From Thalassospira lucentensis (GTDB lineage: Bacteria > Pseudomonadota > Alphaproteobacteria > Rhodospirillales > Thalassospiraceae), in the NCBI RefSeq assembly GCF_001613805.1, contig NZ_LPVY01000021.1, positions 310,001-374,000 of the forward strand: 64,000 bases of DNA. The letters are read 5' to 3'. Shown here piece after piece: positions 44,414 to 53,008 of the stretch. A model generated the notes under the pieces. That model worked only from the letters and a program-made list of their open reading frames with translations, made no database searches and was not told the origin of the DNA. The stretch's first letter is position 1, and each line of letters starts with the position of its first letter. The position numbers were made by a program, and so were the translations under genes.

Positions 44414-45349
44414 ATGGGATTGCGGATGATGCGTTGGCGCCAATATCGCGCCGTATCCGGTCTGATCGGACTTGTCGCCCTGCCCTTCATGGCAGCGGTC
44501 GCTAACGCTGATGCCCCGGGCATCCTGACCTGGGCTGTCCCGCCTTTCGCTCCAGCCTTCATTTCCGAAGATGGAAAACTTACCGGTTATGCCTCCGATA
44601 CCCAGAACTGGTTTGCCGCGCGGCTTGACGATTATCAGCACGAAATCATGGAAGTTCCTCTGGCGCGGCTTCTGGCGGAAATGCGCAACGGGGCGGCCGA
44701 TGACCATCCCGGTCATATCCGTTGCAGTACGACCCTGATCCCGACCGACGAACGGCGCGAATATATCAGCTTTGCCAAGACCATTCTGCTGCATCTGCCG
44801 ATTTCCGTCGTCATCCGCGCGGAGGACGAGGCAAATTTCAAACCCTTCCTTGACGAAGAAGGACATATCCAGCTTGGCCAATTGATGGCGAACGGGGATA
44901 TGACCACCGCCCTTCGGATCGGGCGATCTTACGGGACACTGATTGACAATTATGTCGAAAGATATCGCAACGCCCCGCAAATCATGCCGGTGGCCGATGA
45001 TAGCAAGCTTTTGAAACTTCTTGAACTGGGCCGGATCGACTGGACATTCTATTTCCCGTCCGAAGCGGAATTTTACCGGCGGGAAATCGCACCCAACCAG
45101 ATGATCAAATCATTGCCGATCCGTGGCAATACCAACCTGCTTGAAGCGACCATCGGCTGTGCGAAAACACCGGCTGGCCAACAGGCGATTTCCCGGATCA
45201 ACCAGATTGTCGATACCAATCCCGACATGCCATGGACCAACTTTTATGCTGCCTGGCTTTCCCCTCAGGATCGCGAATGGTTTGTGGCGGCACGGGCGCA
45301 TTATATCGACCCCAAACAGTTCGAGGCACTTCTGACGCCAAGAAAATAA
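44414..45349 (+). CDS. Periplasmic substrate-binding-like protein, paralogue A
   Basis: 311 residues with a signal peptide ending near VANADAP (about residue 33). The mature part opens ILTWAVPPFAPAF, continues with DGKLTGYASDTQNWF, and has TTLIPTDERREYISF, IGRSYGTLIDNY and LLELGRIDWTFYFPSEAEFY. It fits a binding-protein-like family of uncertain ligand (TIGR02285-like, by memory). ATG 44414 follows GGGA seven bases ahead; the frame opens at 44393. A paralogue lies 200 nt downstream. No transporter genes accompany them. Confidence 0.75.
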   Translation: MGLRMMRWRQYRAVSGLIGLVALPFMAAVANADAPGILTWAVPPFAPAFISEDGKLTGYASDTQNWFAARLDDYQHEIMEVPLARLLAEMRNGAADDHPGHIRCSTTLIPTDERREYISFAKTILLHLPISVVIRAEDEANFKPFLDEEGHIQLGQLMANGDMTTALRIGRSYGTLIDNYVERYRNAPQIMPVADDSKLLKLLELGRIDWTFYFPSEAEFYRREIAPNQMIKSLPIRGNTNLLEATIGCAKTPAGQQAISRINQIVDTNPDMPWTNFYAAWLSPQDREWFVAARAHYIDPKQFEALLTPRK

Positions 45350-45551
45350 ACCACGTCCCAATGTCTCCCCAAACAACACCCTATCCTAAAGTGACTAAGC
45401 CTGCCCGGGTGTTGCGGGCCGTTTTCCAAACCTATCCGCTTTCTGATATCCAACATGCAAGCCCCTTTGCCTCGGTTAAATCGGACTGCAACACGATTTT
45501 CCATTGTATGACTATTGATCTATGCTGATGACCCACCACTTTTGGATAAGC

Positions 45552-46547
45552 ATGGATGAAAACACGGACCCGCGCATATTGGCGACCGGGTATATTGGTA
45601 TGTGCAGTCGCTATTTCAGTTCCCTCATAATTGCCGGAATTTCGGCAATGCTGGTTTCGCAAATACCTGCGGCAATAGCGCAGGAAACTTTGCCGCTGCT
45701 TGTTACCCCCGTGACCCCATCAACAGCGAAAACCAGAACGGATATTGTCTGGGCCGTAGACGCCATCACGCCGGGCTTCATAAAGGTCGAGGGTCGGTTG
45801 AACGGCTATGGTGCGCAAATGCTGGACTGGTTTATCGCGCGTATGCCCGAATATAACCATCTGGTGCAGATCCTGCCGCGGCGCAGTGCCTATGATGCCA
45901 TGCGCGCGGCGGGAGAAAGCGGTAAAACCATCTGTATCCCCGGAACCCAACATACCCCGGAACGCGCAAAAGATTTCGCCATGAGTGGCACCGTCGCACC
46001 ATTGCTGCCGCTTTCGGTTGTCGTTCTAAGCAGCGCCCGCCACTCCTTCCGACCATACATGCTGGCAAACGGAACGATCGATCTGGCCGCGCTGCTTGGC
46101 GATACATCGCGCTATACAGCACTGGCAAAGGCCCGGTCTTATGGACCGGAAGTTGACAGCATTCTGGCAACTGCGATTAATGCGCCAAATGTTTTGCGCA
46201 CTGATAACCAGTCAAGCTTTCCGATGATGCTGGAAATAGGTCGCATTGACTGGATGCTGGCCTATCCGGTTGAAATCGAGTTCCATCGCCGTCAGGCAAA
46301 GGATGCATCCGACACATTGTCGTTGCCCATTCAGGGGCTACCCCGTCTGATGAATATCAGCGTGGCCTGCAGTCGGTCGGAAAACGGTATCGGGGCTGTC
46401 AGCGAGATCAACGCCATCCTTGCCAGCCATCCCGCTATGCCGTGGCTTGAATATTATATCGATTATCTTGGCCACGAGGACCGCGCCCGTTTCCTTGACG
46501 CCCTGAAAGAATTCAGACAGTCACGAGATCTTCCCGTCGGACAATAA
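45552..46547 (+). CDS. Periplasmic substrate-binding-like protein, paralogue B
   Basis: About 331 residues. A hydrophobic signal segment (SSLIIAGISAMLVSQIPAAIA) is followed by mature sequence parallel to the 44414 gene: DIVWAVDAITPGFI, GRLNGYGAQMLDWF, the late LEIGRIDWMLAYPVEIEFH and LPIQGLPRLMN against its LPIRGNTNLLE. The two are diverged tandem duplicates. The start is uncertain among ATG 45522, 45552 and 45600; 45552 has GGA at good distance. The ligand is unknown. Confidence 0.72.
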   Translation: MDENTDPRILATGYIGMCSRYFSSLIIAGISAMLVSQIPAAIAQETLPLLVTPVTPSTAKTRTDIVWAVDAITPGFIKVEGRLNGYGAQMLDWFIARMPEYNHLVQILPRRSAYDAMRAAGESGKTICIPGTQHTPERAKDFAMSGTVAPLLPLSVVVLSSARHSFRPYMLANGTIDLAALLGDTSRYTALAKARSYGPEVDSILATAINAPNVLRTDNQSSFPMMLEIGRIDWMLAYPVEIEFHRRQAKDASDTLSLPIQGLPRLMNISVACSRSENGIGAVSEINAILASHPAMPWLEYYIDYLGHEDRARFLDALKEFRQSRDLPVGQ

Positions 46548-46613
46548 CATCGCCCCCAAATGAAACAGGCACCGCCAAAACGGTGCCTGCCAAAGAATTT
46601 CGGTCGAATAGGA

Positions 46614-47471
46614 TCAATTCTGATGAACCCGGTTCAGCCCTTCTTCGGGATCGTCATCGGGTTCGCCGTCATCGTCTTCTTCCTCGGCACGAACTTCGTC
46701 CTGCTGATGTTCGACCCCCATGCGGCGATACGAACGATATGACAGCGGGAAGGTCGCAAAATAGACCGCGGCAATCACCGAAAGCGTCAGCCACGGCGAG
46801 GACACCAGAAACGCGACGGAAGCGCCGAATGCCAGCATCAGCGGCAGAACCCATGCGCGCGGAACCTTGACCTTCTTGAATGAATAGGTCGGCATCCGCG
46901 ACACCATCAGACCGGCAATCAACACACCGTAAGGTGCAACGATGTAGGGGCTGTCAAACACACCACGCCCGAACTGGAAAGTCAGCACAATCGGCCACAT
47001 CGCAAGCGCCGCTGCCGCCGGGGCAGGAACCCCGGTAAAGAAACGATAGGCCCAAGTCGGCAATTCCGGTTCGCCCAGCATCTGGGTATTGAACCGCGCC
47101 AGACGCAGCGCCATGCACACCGCAAACAGCAGCGACAAGGCCCAGCCGATCGGGCCGAATTCATGCAGCGACCAGAAATAAAGCATCATCGCCGGGGCGA
47201 CCCCAAAGCAGACAAAATCCGAAAGACTGTCAAGCTCGGCACCAAAGCGGCTGGATGCGTTCAGCATCCGCGCCAGACGGCCATCAAGGCCATCGATGAT
47301 CCCGGCGATCAGGATGGCGGCAACCGCAGCTTCCCATCGATCCTGCATCGCAAAGCGGATCGATGTCAAACCAGCACACATCCCCATCAGGGTCGCCACA
47401 TTCGGCGCCAGACGGCTTAGTGACAATGCCTTGAACCGCCGGGGGCGGCTCTGTCGGATGCCGCCTGCCAT
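46614..47471 (-). CDS. pssA: CDP-diacylglycerol--serine O-phosphatidyltransferase
   Basis: 285 residues with about eight membrane helices. The CDP-alcohol phosphotransferase signature IDGLDGRLARMLNASSRFGAELDSLSD (about 60-86) gives the D-G-x2-D-G-x2-A-R-x8-G-x3-D-x3-D pattern. It makes phosphatidylserine at the inner membrane, which the downstream-acting product of psd decarboxylates to phosphatidylethanolamine. The C-terminus is a long acidic tail (EDDDGEPDDDPEEG). It overlaps psd by one base (TAATG), and GGGGAG precedes the start. Confidence 0.94.
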   Translation of the reverse strand: MAGGIRQSRPRRFKALSLSRLAPNVATLMGMCAGLTSIRFAMQDRWEAAVAAILIAGIIDGLDGRLARMLNASSRFGAELDSLSDFVCFGVAPAMMLYFWSLHEFGPIGWALSLLFAVCMALRLARFNTQMLGEPELPTWAYRFFTGVPAPAAAALAMWPIVLTFQFGRGVFDSPYIVAPYGVLIAGLMVSRMPTYSFKKVKVPRAWVLPLMLAFGASVAFLVSSPWLTLSVIAAVYFATFPLSYRSYRRMGVEHQQDEVRAEEEDDDGEPDDDPEEGLNRVHQN

Positions 47472-48160
47472 TAGCGGATCTCCCCGACTGCGGCTTCTGC
47501 CCCCTTGGCCGCAATATCGGCAAGGATGGTTTCACCGGCAATCGTGGTCTGACCAACGATGACTTTGGGTTCGACACCTTCGGGAAGGTACACGTCAACA
47601 CGCGATCCGAAACGGATCAGGCCGAAGCGTTCGCCAGCTTTCAGCTGCGAACCACGACCGACATCACAAAGGATACGACGCGCCACAAGACCCGCAATCT
47701 GGACAACGCCAAATTCGCGGCCTTCCTTGTCACGCACCAGAAGAATCTGGCGTTCGTTGTTTTCCGATGCCTTGTCGAGTTCCGCATTGACGAATTTTCC
47801 GGGCACATAGGCCTCGCCAACGACTTCGCCATTGACCGGACAACGGTTCACATGAACGTTGAACACATTCATGAAGATCGAAACACGCGTACGCGGCGTT
47901 TTATCGTCCAATTCGAGTTCCTTGGGCAGTGGTGCCTTGGAAATCATGCAAACACGGCCATCCGCCGGCGAAATGACGAGGTTCTCGTCAACCGGGGTGA
48001 TACGGTCCGGATCGCGGAAGAAATAGGCACACCAGAGTGTCAGGATCACACCGATCCAGCCCAGCGGTTCGGCAATCAGAAACAGAACCACGGTGATCGC
48101 CGCGAAAATCGCCACGAATTTCCAGCCTTCGGGATTGATCGGCACAAGAACGGATTTCAA
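47471..48160 (-). CDS. psd: Phosphatidylserine decarboxylase proenzyme
   Basis: About 229 residues of the short, PSD-B-like form. A membrane helix lies near the N-terminus ([21 protein letters not shown]). The catalytic self-cleavage site is RFGSRVDVY, where cleavage between Gly and Ser would create the pyruvoyl group. [14 protein letters not shown] is the other family signature. It converts phosphatidylserine to phosphatidylethanolamine. TTG 48160 ([14 protein letters not shown]) is taken as start; the frame is open to ATG 48238, which adds 26 unlike residues. Confidence 0.9.
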   Translation of the reverse strand: MKSVLVPINPEGWKFVAIFAAITVVLFLIAEPLGWIGVILTLWCAYFFRDPDRITPVDENLVISPADGRVCMISKAPLPKELELDDKTPRTRVSIFMNVFNVHVNRCPVNGEVVGEAYVPGKFVNAELDKASENNERQILLVRDKEGREFGVVQIAGLVARRILCDVGRGSQLKAGERFGLIRFGSRVDVYLPEGVEPKVIVGQTTIAGETILADIAAKGAEAAVGEIR

Positions 48161-48277
48161 AGTCTTTATTCCCTGGTTGCCATGGGTACGGGCATAACAA
48201 TTCCGGCAATGATTACCGGTCGGCCGCGTTACTACCATCTAGTGATGACAAAGGGCAACGCAACCTGCAAATAAAAA

Positions 48278-48310
48278 GGGGCAAAACACCATTATCACGT
48301 GTTTTGCCCC
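48278..48310 (-). terminator. Rho-independent terminator after the LysM gene
   Basis: GGGGCAAAACAC (48278-48289) and GTGTTTTGCCCC (48299-48310) form a 12-bp stem with a 9-nt loop. On the minus strand it is followed by TTTTTA, so it ends the transcript of the LysM gene (48327-49487) and separates it from psd. Confidence 0.85.
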
Positions 48311-48326
48311 CGGAAAAGAAATGCAG

Positions 48327-49487
48327 TTACTGCTGTGCGGTCCCATTTTCCGGAAGCGCAAAAATCTGCCCCGGATAAATCAGGTCCGGATCACGGATCT
48401 GTTTGCGATTCTGGTTGTAAATCACCCAGTATTGCAGGCCATCGCCATAGGTCCGGCGCGCAATCCGCCACAGGCTGTTACCCGGCTGCACAACATAACG
48501 CGACCCCGGTTCCAGAATCTGATCTGGGCGGGCACGTTCAAACGGCAATTCGACGCGTGCGGTCACCTTGTCAGACGGATCAAGCTGATCGGCGCGTAAC
48601 TGATACTGGCCCGGCTCGATCGGCTCACCAATTGTCAGAGCCCAGTTGCCATCTTCCCCGGTCGTTGCACTGCCGACAAATTTGTTATCAAGATAAACAC
48701 GGACGCTGGTGTCATCATCGGCCTTGCCAGACATGGCAACACGACCTTCTTCGTCATAATCGACAACATCAATCGACAGGCGTGGCATGGCGGCTGCAGG
48801 TTGTTCGGCGGTCGCGGCAGGCATTTCCGATCCCTGCGGCATGGCTTCGGCCAGTTCGCGGGCGGTTTCCTTGCTCATATCTTCGGGAGCCGGTCCCTGC
48901 AGGACGGTGGCAGCGCCGCCTTCCTTGGGCACGCGCATGGCAATGATCGGCTGTTCTGCCGCATCATCGTTTTTGGCGGCATCATCACCCGATGTCTGAT
49001 CGGCAGTTGCGGTGTCACCGGCAGCCGGTTTTTCCGGGATCAGAACCACGACATTATCATCGCCCTTGTGAATTTCACCGGTGCTGTCTTCGGATTCAAG
49101 TGACAGTTCCCGATCACCGCTTGCCAGCGGTTTCTCAGGCAAAACCACCCATTCACCGCGTTCATCGGCGGTTGCCTGTCCGATAACTTCGTCACCCTCG
49201 CGGATGCGCACGGTGCTATTCGGGGCAGCGCGGCCAGCAATCACGGCATTGCCATCCGGGCCGATGCGCACGACGTCAAAGCTCGGCGTACGAACTTCGG
49301 GTGCGGCGTCGGTTTGTTCCGGCGCGGCCTGCTGCGTGTTTCCGGCATCCGGTGTCACGGCGGGCGGAGCTGTTGTTCGTGCCGGCGTATCGGTTTCGTC
49401 TACCGACTGTGTCAGCATGTAATTCAACGAGATCGCGGCAACAATCAGCAAAACGCCAATGATGACGAGGATATAAGGTCTTTTCAC
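48327..49487 (-). CDS. LysM-domain protein, membrane-anchored
   Basis: 386 residues. An N-terminal helix (about 5-24, ILVIIGVLLIVAAISLNYML) anchors it. A long Ala/Pro/Thr/Glu-rich periplasmic stretch follows with two bacterial Ig/big-domain-like repeats (IGPDGNAVIAGRAAPNSTVRI and YDEEGRVAMSGKADDDTSVRV, then GEWVVLPEKPL and GNWALTIGEPI). A C-terminal LysM domain (YVVQPGNSLWRIARRTYGDG, IYPGQIFALP) binds peptidoglycan. The two repeats share the pattern of G-x-A/V-x-x-G-K/R-A then G-x-W. The start is GTG 49487 with AGGA ahead. A terminator follows. Confidence 0.85.
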   Translation of the reverse strand: MKRPYILVIIGVLLIVAAISLNYMLTQSVDETDTPARTTAPPAVTPDAGNTQQAAPEQTDAAPEVRTPSFDVVRIGPDGNAVIAGRAAPNSTVRIREGDEVIGQATADERGEWVVLPEKPLASGDRELSLESEDSTGEIHKGDDNVVVLIPEKPAAGDTATADQTSGDDAAKNDDAAEQPIIAMRVPKEGGAATVLQGPAPEDMSKETARELAEAMPQGSEMPAATAEQPAAAMPRLSIDVVDYDEEGRVAMSGKADDDTSVRVYLDNKFVGSATTGEDGNWALTIGEPIEPGQYQLRADQLDPSDKVTARVELPFERARPDQILEPGSRYVVQPGNSLWRIARRTYGDGLQYWVIYNQNRKQIRDPDLIYPGQIFALPENGTAQQ

Positions 49488-49705
49488 CGGTAATATCCTT
49501 GAACGGTGGTTATGATTATTACGGGTGGCGTCGAAACCTTGTAACTGGCAGTCATTAAGTCCCCCAAACGCCCCACCCGACGCGTTAATTCGAAACTTGT
49601 ACTACTTTCGGCACACAGTTTCCATAACGTAACAAACCGAGATTACAGTGCAACAGTTAGGCAAAGATGAATAGAATCAGCGCTTTTGGTCAAGCCTTGT
49701 CCCGC

Positions 49706-49719
49706 ATTCCTTAAGGAAT
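49706..49719. repeat. 14-bp perfect palindrome at a gene end
   Basis: ATTCCTTAAGGAAT is self-complementary and contains the stop codon of the membrane-protein gene (49711-50697). It has no loop, so a simple hairpin terminator is unlikely; protein binding is possible. The surrounding 49488-49710 stretch (223 nt) has no supported gene. Confidence 0.4.
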
Positions 49720-50697
49720 TGACTGCATTGTCGCCCCGATATAGGCCACAAGTGCCGCCACCAACACCGGCAATGCCAGAACCGATACCCGCACCAGCAT
49801 CGCCAGAACCGCACCGCCCGGCCCGGCATTCGCACCGATATCGGCTGGCAAAAGTGCTGCAATCCGCGCTGCACCCGATCCGGCAAACACCACCAGAACC
49901 AGAACCGCCATGGCAAATGCTGACGCCGGTGCTGCCAGCATCACACCCGATGCACTTGCCATCAGCGCGGTACTGATCGCCAGCCACAACGCGGCACGAT
50001 ATTGCGGGGCGGCCTTTTCGGAAACCAGCGCCACCATAAGGGCGATCGAAAGACCAGCCTGAAAAACCACCTGATCGCGCAGGCCGAACTGGGCGGCGAT
50101 AATCCCCTGCCCGACCGCAAGCGCCACAAAGGTCGCAACCGGTGCCGGTCGTGCGACATCCTCGTCGCTTGTGACATTGGATTTTGTCGATGTTTTGGCG
50201 GCTTTTGCAGATTTGCCGTTCTTTTTACCCCTGCCCTTGGCCGCGCCCGGATCTTCGTCCTCGTCAAAATTCGGGCGTGTGACCCACAGGAAGGACGCCC
50301 CGATCAGGATATAGGCACCCCATACCAGCGTCACCAACCCGCCTGGATGATACAGAAGCCCGGTAACAGGAGCCGCCAGCACCAGCCAACCGCCCAGCAA
50401 CATCAGAATGGCCGCAACAATCGCGCAAGGCCGCGCACGCAGATGTGCAAAATCAAGGATTGCGCCACAAACCCCGCCCAGCACCAGCATAAGAAGTGCG
50501 GCACCCACACCGCCACGCGCGGTTTCCGGCAAACCGATGGCCGCCGGAACAGCCACCGCCACCGCCGGGATGACAGCGGCCAGCACCATACGCCGGGCCA
50601 TTGCCCGCTCAAGCCCCAACCAAAGGGCGAGCATCAAAACCGTTGCGATAACACCGGACACCAGAATGGCGAGCCAAAAGGGGCTGTCGACAAACAC
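49711..50697 (-). CDS. Multi-pass membrane protein of unknown function
   Basis: 328 residues, start GTG 50697 with AGGA nine bases ahead. About ten hydrophobic helices are split by one hydrophilic linker (about 150-185) rich in Lys, Ala and Asp (KGRGKKNGKSAKAAKTSTKS). Each half has five to six helices. I recognise no family. The gene stands alone; the upstream region holds only weak promoter-like sequence and the plus-strand LOG gene beyond. Confidence 0.68.
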   Translation of the reverse strand: MFVDSPFWLAILVSGVIATVLMLALWLGLERAMARRMVLAAVIPAVAVAVPAAIGLPETARGGVGAALLMLVLGGVCGAILDFAHLRARPCAIVAAILMLLGGWLVLAAPVTGLLYHPGGLVTLVWGAYILIGASFLWVTRPNFDEDEDPGAAKGRGKKNGKSAKAAKTSTKSNVTSDEDVARPAPVATFVALAVGQGIIAAQFGLRDQVVFQAGLSIALMVALVSEKAAPQYRAALWLAISTALMASASGVMLAAPASAFAMAVLVLVVFAGSGAARIAALLPADIGANAGPGGAVLAMLVRVSVLALPVLVAALVAYIGATMQSIP

Positions 50698-51059
50698 GTT
50701 GGGCGATCCTGCCTTGTTGTTGTTTCGTTTTCAAACCTGCGAGGGAACGGCATTGAGCACGCAGGCGCTGATATCCATCCCACAATCAGGTTCAGAACCT
50801 GTTAACCATCGGCGAAAAATTCGCCCCGGCTTATCGCGCCCGATCATGCCGATTGCCAAGGCAAAAATGCGGCAGGGTTCACATGGTATCAATACGGGCT
50901 GTCACAGGATCTTCGCAAAGGAAACTATTGACCCGACAATGGCGCAATAGGCTATGCTTGCCCCCTAGACGGGCCACATCGCCGGTCGGTACGGCGCGTT
51001 GCATACGTCGTGACCGGGCGAAAGTTACCTGCGAGATAACAACAAAGAGGCAGGTTGCC
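50698..51059. other. Intergenic region between the membrane-protein and LOG genes
   Basis: 362 nt without a supported gene between divergent genes. A possible sigma-70-type promoter for the LOG gene reads TTGACC (50928-50933), spacer 19, TATGCT (50953-50958), which is longer than ideal. GAGG nine bases before ATG 51060 is the ribosome-binding site. The open frames here lack family features. Confidence 0.4.
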
Positions 51060-51644
51060 ATGACAAGAGTAAAATCGATCTGTGTTTTTTGCGGCGCTTC
51101 GAACGGCAAAAACCCCGAGCACATGGAAAACGCGATTGCATTTGGCAAAATGATGGCCGAACGCGGTATTGCGCTGGTTTACGGCGGCGGGCGCATCGGC
51201 CTCATGGGGGCGGTTGCCGACGCGGTGATGAAAAACGGCGGCAAGGTCATCGGCATCATCCCCGCTCATCTTGACGATATCGAGGTCGGCCATAAGGGCC
51301 TGACCGAACTGATCGTCTGCAAATCGATGTATGAGCGCAAGGTCGAGATGTTCAAGCGTTCGGACGCCTTTGTCACGCTTGCTGGCGGCCTTGGCAGCCT
51401 TGACGAAGCGTTCGAGGCACTGACCCTTCGCCAGCTTGGCATCCATGACAAGCCGCTGGTATTCCTCAATGCGCTGGGATACTGGGACAAATGCCTTGAT
51501 ATGATTGATGGCATCATCGAGGACGGCTTTGCGCGTGAGAGCAACCGCAACCTGTTTACGGTTGCCGGAACCCTTGATCAGGTCTTCGAACAGCTTGAAG
51601 CCGAACCCGCCCCGAAATTCGACCCGCGCGAAAAGCTTCTCTAA
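51060..51644 (+). CDS. LOG-family protein (cytokinin riboside 5'-monophosphate phosphoribohydrolase-like)
   Basis: 194 residues of the TIGR00730/LOG fold. A Rossmann-like start (SICVFCGASNG) and GGGRIGLMG bind the nucleotide. Family enzymes hydrolyse ribose-5-phosphate from nucleotide monophosphates. The catalytic motif is altered: where most members have PGGxGTxxE, this one reads AGGLGSLDE, keeping the Glu but changing Pro and Thr. ATG 51060 has a GAGG ribosome-binding site; the frame is open to 50853. A strong terminator follows. Confidence 0.83.
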   Translation: MTRVKSICVFCGASNGKNPEHMENAIAFGKMMAERGIALVYGGGRIGLMGAVADAVMKNGGKVIGIIPAHLDDIEVGHKGLTELIVCKSMYERKVEMFKRSDAFVTLAGGLGSLDEAFEALTLRQLGIHDKPLVFLNALGYWDKCLDMIDGIIEDGFARESNRNLFTVAGTLDQVFEQLEAEPAPKFDPREKLL

Positions 51645-51668
51645 GCCCGCTTTTCCGGCCAATCCATC

Positions 51669-51704
51669 AAATCCGCAAGATATCGCGTCTTGCGGATTTT
51701 TCTT
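51669..51704 (+). terminator. Rho-independent terminator after the LOG gene
   Basis: AAATCCGCAAGA (51669-51680) and TCTTGCGGATTT (51688-51699) form a 12-bp stem with a 7-nt loop, followed by TTCTTT. It separates the LOG gene from the cytochrome c peroxidase. Confidence 0.88.
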
Positions 51705-51750
51705 TGTCAAATTCAAATCAACATACTGATATCACGTTTATTTTAGAACT

Positions 51751-51764
51751 TTGATATATATCAG
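51751..51764. promoter_or_regulatory. FNR/CRP-type box upstream of cytochrome c peroxidase
   Basis: TTGAT-ATAT-ATCAG at 51751-51764 matches the FNR pattern TTGATNNNNATCAA in nine of ten fixed positions. Its centre is about 66 nt before the ccp start codon, compatible with activation of that promoter. Bacterial cytochrome c peroxidases are commonly FNR- or Anr-controlled. The controlling protein is not in the window. Confidence 0.5.
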
Positions 51765-51823
51765 CGTCGCTGCATATACCTCCTGCTTTACTTCCCGAAC
51801 CACCATCATTTGGGAGAGAGCAA

Positions 51824-52903
51824 ATGAAATCATATCGTGGTTTAGTGGGCAGCCTTGTTTCGGTTACTGCCATGCTGGGGATCGTCGGGAACGTTCTTGC
51901 AGCAGAAACGCCATCGCCTGCCGATCTGCGCGAAGCCGCCCTTGAACATTTCGAAGTCATTCCGTCAATGGTGCCGGCCGTTTCGGGCAATGCCGTTACC
52001 CGGGAAAAAGTCGAACTGGGCAAGATGCTGTTTTTTGATCCGCGCCTGTCATCCAGTGCGCTGATTTCGTGTAATACCTGCCATAACCTGGGCATGGGCG
52101 GGGATGACAACCTTGAAACATCCATCGGCCACGGCTGGCAGAAAGGACCCCGTAACGCCCCAACGGTGCTGAATGCCGTGTTCAACGAAGCGCAGTTCTG
52201 GGATGGCCGCGCCGAGGATCTCAAAGCACAGGCTAAAGGCCCGGTTCAGGCCGGGGTCGAAATGGCCAGCACCCCCGAACGTGTTGTCGAAGTGCTGAAA
52301 AGCATGGGCGATTACGTACAGAAATTCGCCCACGCCTTCCCGGGTGAAGCAGATCCGGTAACGTTTGATAACATGGCCAGAGCAATCGAGGCGTTTGAAG
52401 CAACCCTGATTACCCCGGCATCACGGTTTGACCAGTTCCTGGAAGGCAACGATGCCATCCTGACCAAAACAGAAATGGCCGGGCTTGAACTGTTCATCGA
52501 TACCGGTTGTGCATCATGTCATAACGGGGTGAATGTCGGCGGGACCGGGTATTATCCGTTCGGCGTTGTTGAACAGCCGGGTGCCGAAATCCTGCCACCC
52601 GATGACAAGGGCCGTTTTGCCGTCACCCAGACCGCGACGGATGACTATGTGTTCCGCGCCGGGCCGCTTCGTAATATCGCGCTGACGGCTCCCTATTTCC
52701 ATTCTGGCAAGGTCTGGAATCTGGAACAGGCCGTCGCGATCATGAGTTCCAGCCAGCTTGGTGCCGAACTTGATGACAGTCAGATCAAGGCGATTACCGC
52801 CTTCCTCATGACCCTGACCGGGGAAGCACCGCGCGTGGAATACCCAATCCTGCCGGTCAGCAGTAAAACCACACCCAAACCGGCCGCAATGGTCGCAAAC
52901 TGA
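51824..52903 (+). CDS. Di-haem cytochrome c peroxidase
   Basis: 359 residues. A signal peptide ends near NVLAAETP (about residue 28). Two c-type haem sites are CNTCH (83-87) and CASCH (229-233), with the MauG/CcpA core KLFFDPRLS-like stretch (MLFFDPRLSSS) and the second-domain RFDQFLEGN. It reduces hydrogen peroxide to water with electrons from a cytochrome c in the periplasm. GGGAGAG precedes ATG 51824. An FNR-like box lies upstream and a terminator downstream. Confidence 0.93.
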   Translation: MKSYRGLVGSLVSVTAMLGIVGNVLAAETPSPADLREAALEHFEVIPSMVPAVSGNAVTREKVELGKMLFFDPRLSSSALISCNTCHNLGMGGDDNLETSIGHGWQKGPRNAPTVLNAVFNEAQFWDGRAEDLKAQAKGPVQAGVEMASTPERVVEVLKSMGDYVQKFAHAFPGEADPVTFDNMARAIEAFEATLITPASRFDQFLEGNDAILTKTEMAGLELFIDTGCASCHNGVNVGGTGYYPFGVVEQPGAEILPPDDKGRFAVTQTATDDYVFRAGPLRNIALTAPYFHSGKVWNLEQAVAIMSSSQLGAELDDSQIKAITAFLMTLTGEAPRVEYPILPVSSKTTPKPAAMVAN

Positions 52904-52972
52904 TCCCACAGGGGTGTGGAAAAGCAGAAAATACCTGCAAAGATGCGAACCCCGACACGCCCTTTGCGAACC

Positions 52973-53008
52973 TGCCGCCCGACACAACCCGGGCGGCATT
53001 TCTTTTGC
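52973..53008 (+). terminator. Rho-independent terminator after cytochrome c peroxidase
   Basis: TGCCGCCCG (52973-52981) and CGGGCGGCA (52990-52998) form a 9-bp stem with an 8-nt loop, followed by TTTCTTTT. It also stands at the end of the convergent LysR gene (stop at 53009). Confidence 0.85.

Noticed and set aside
49706-49719. Palindrome as a terminator
   Set aside because: It has no loop and no T run; it was kept only as a repeat.
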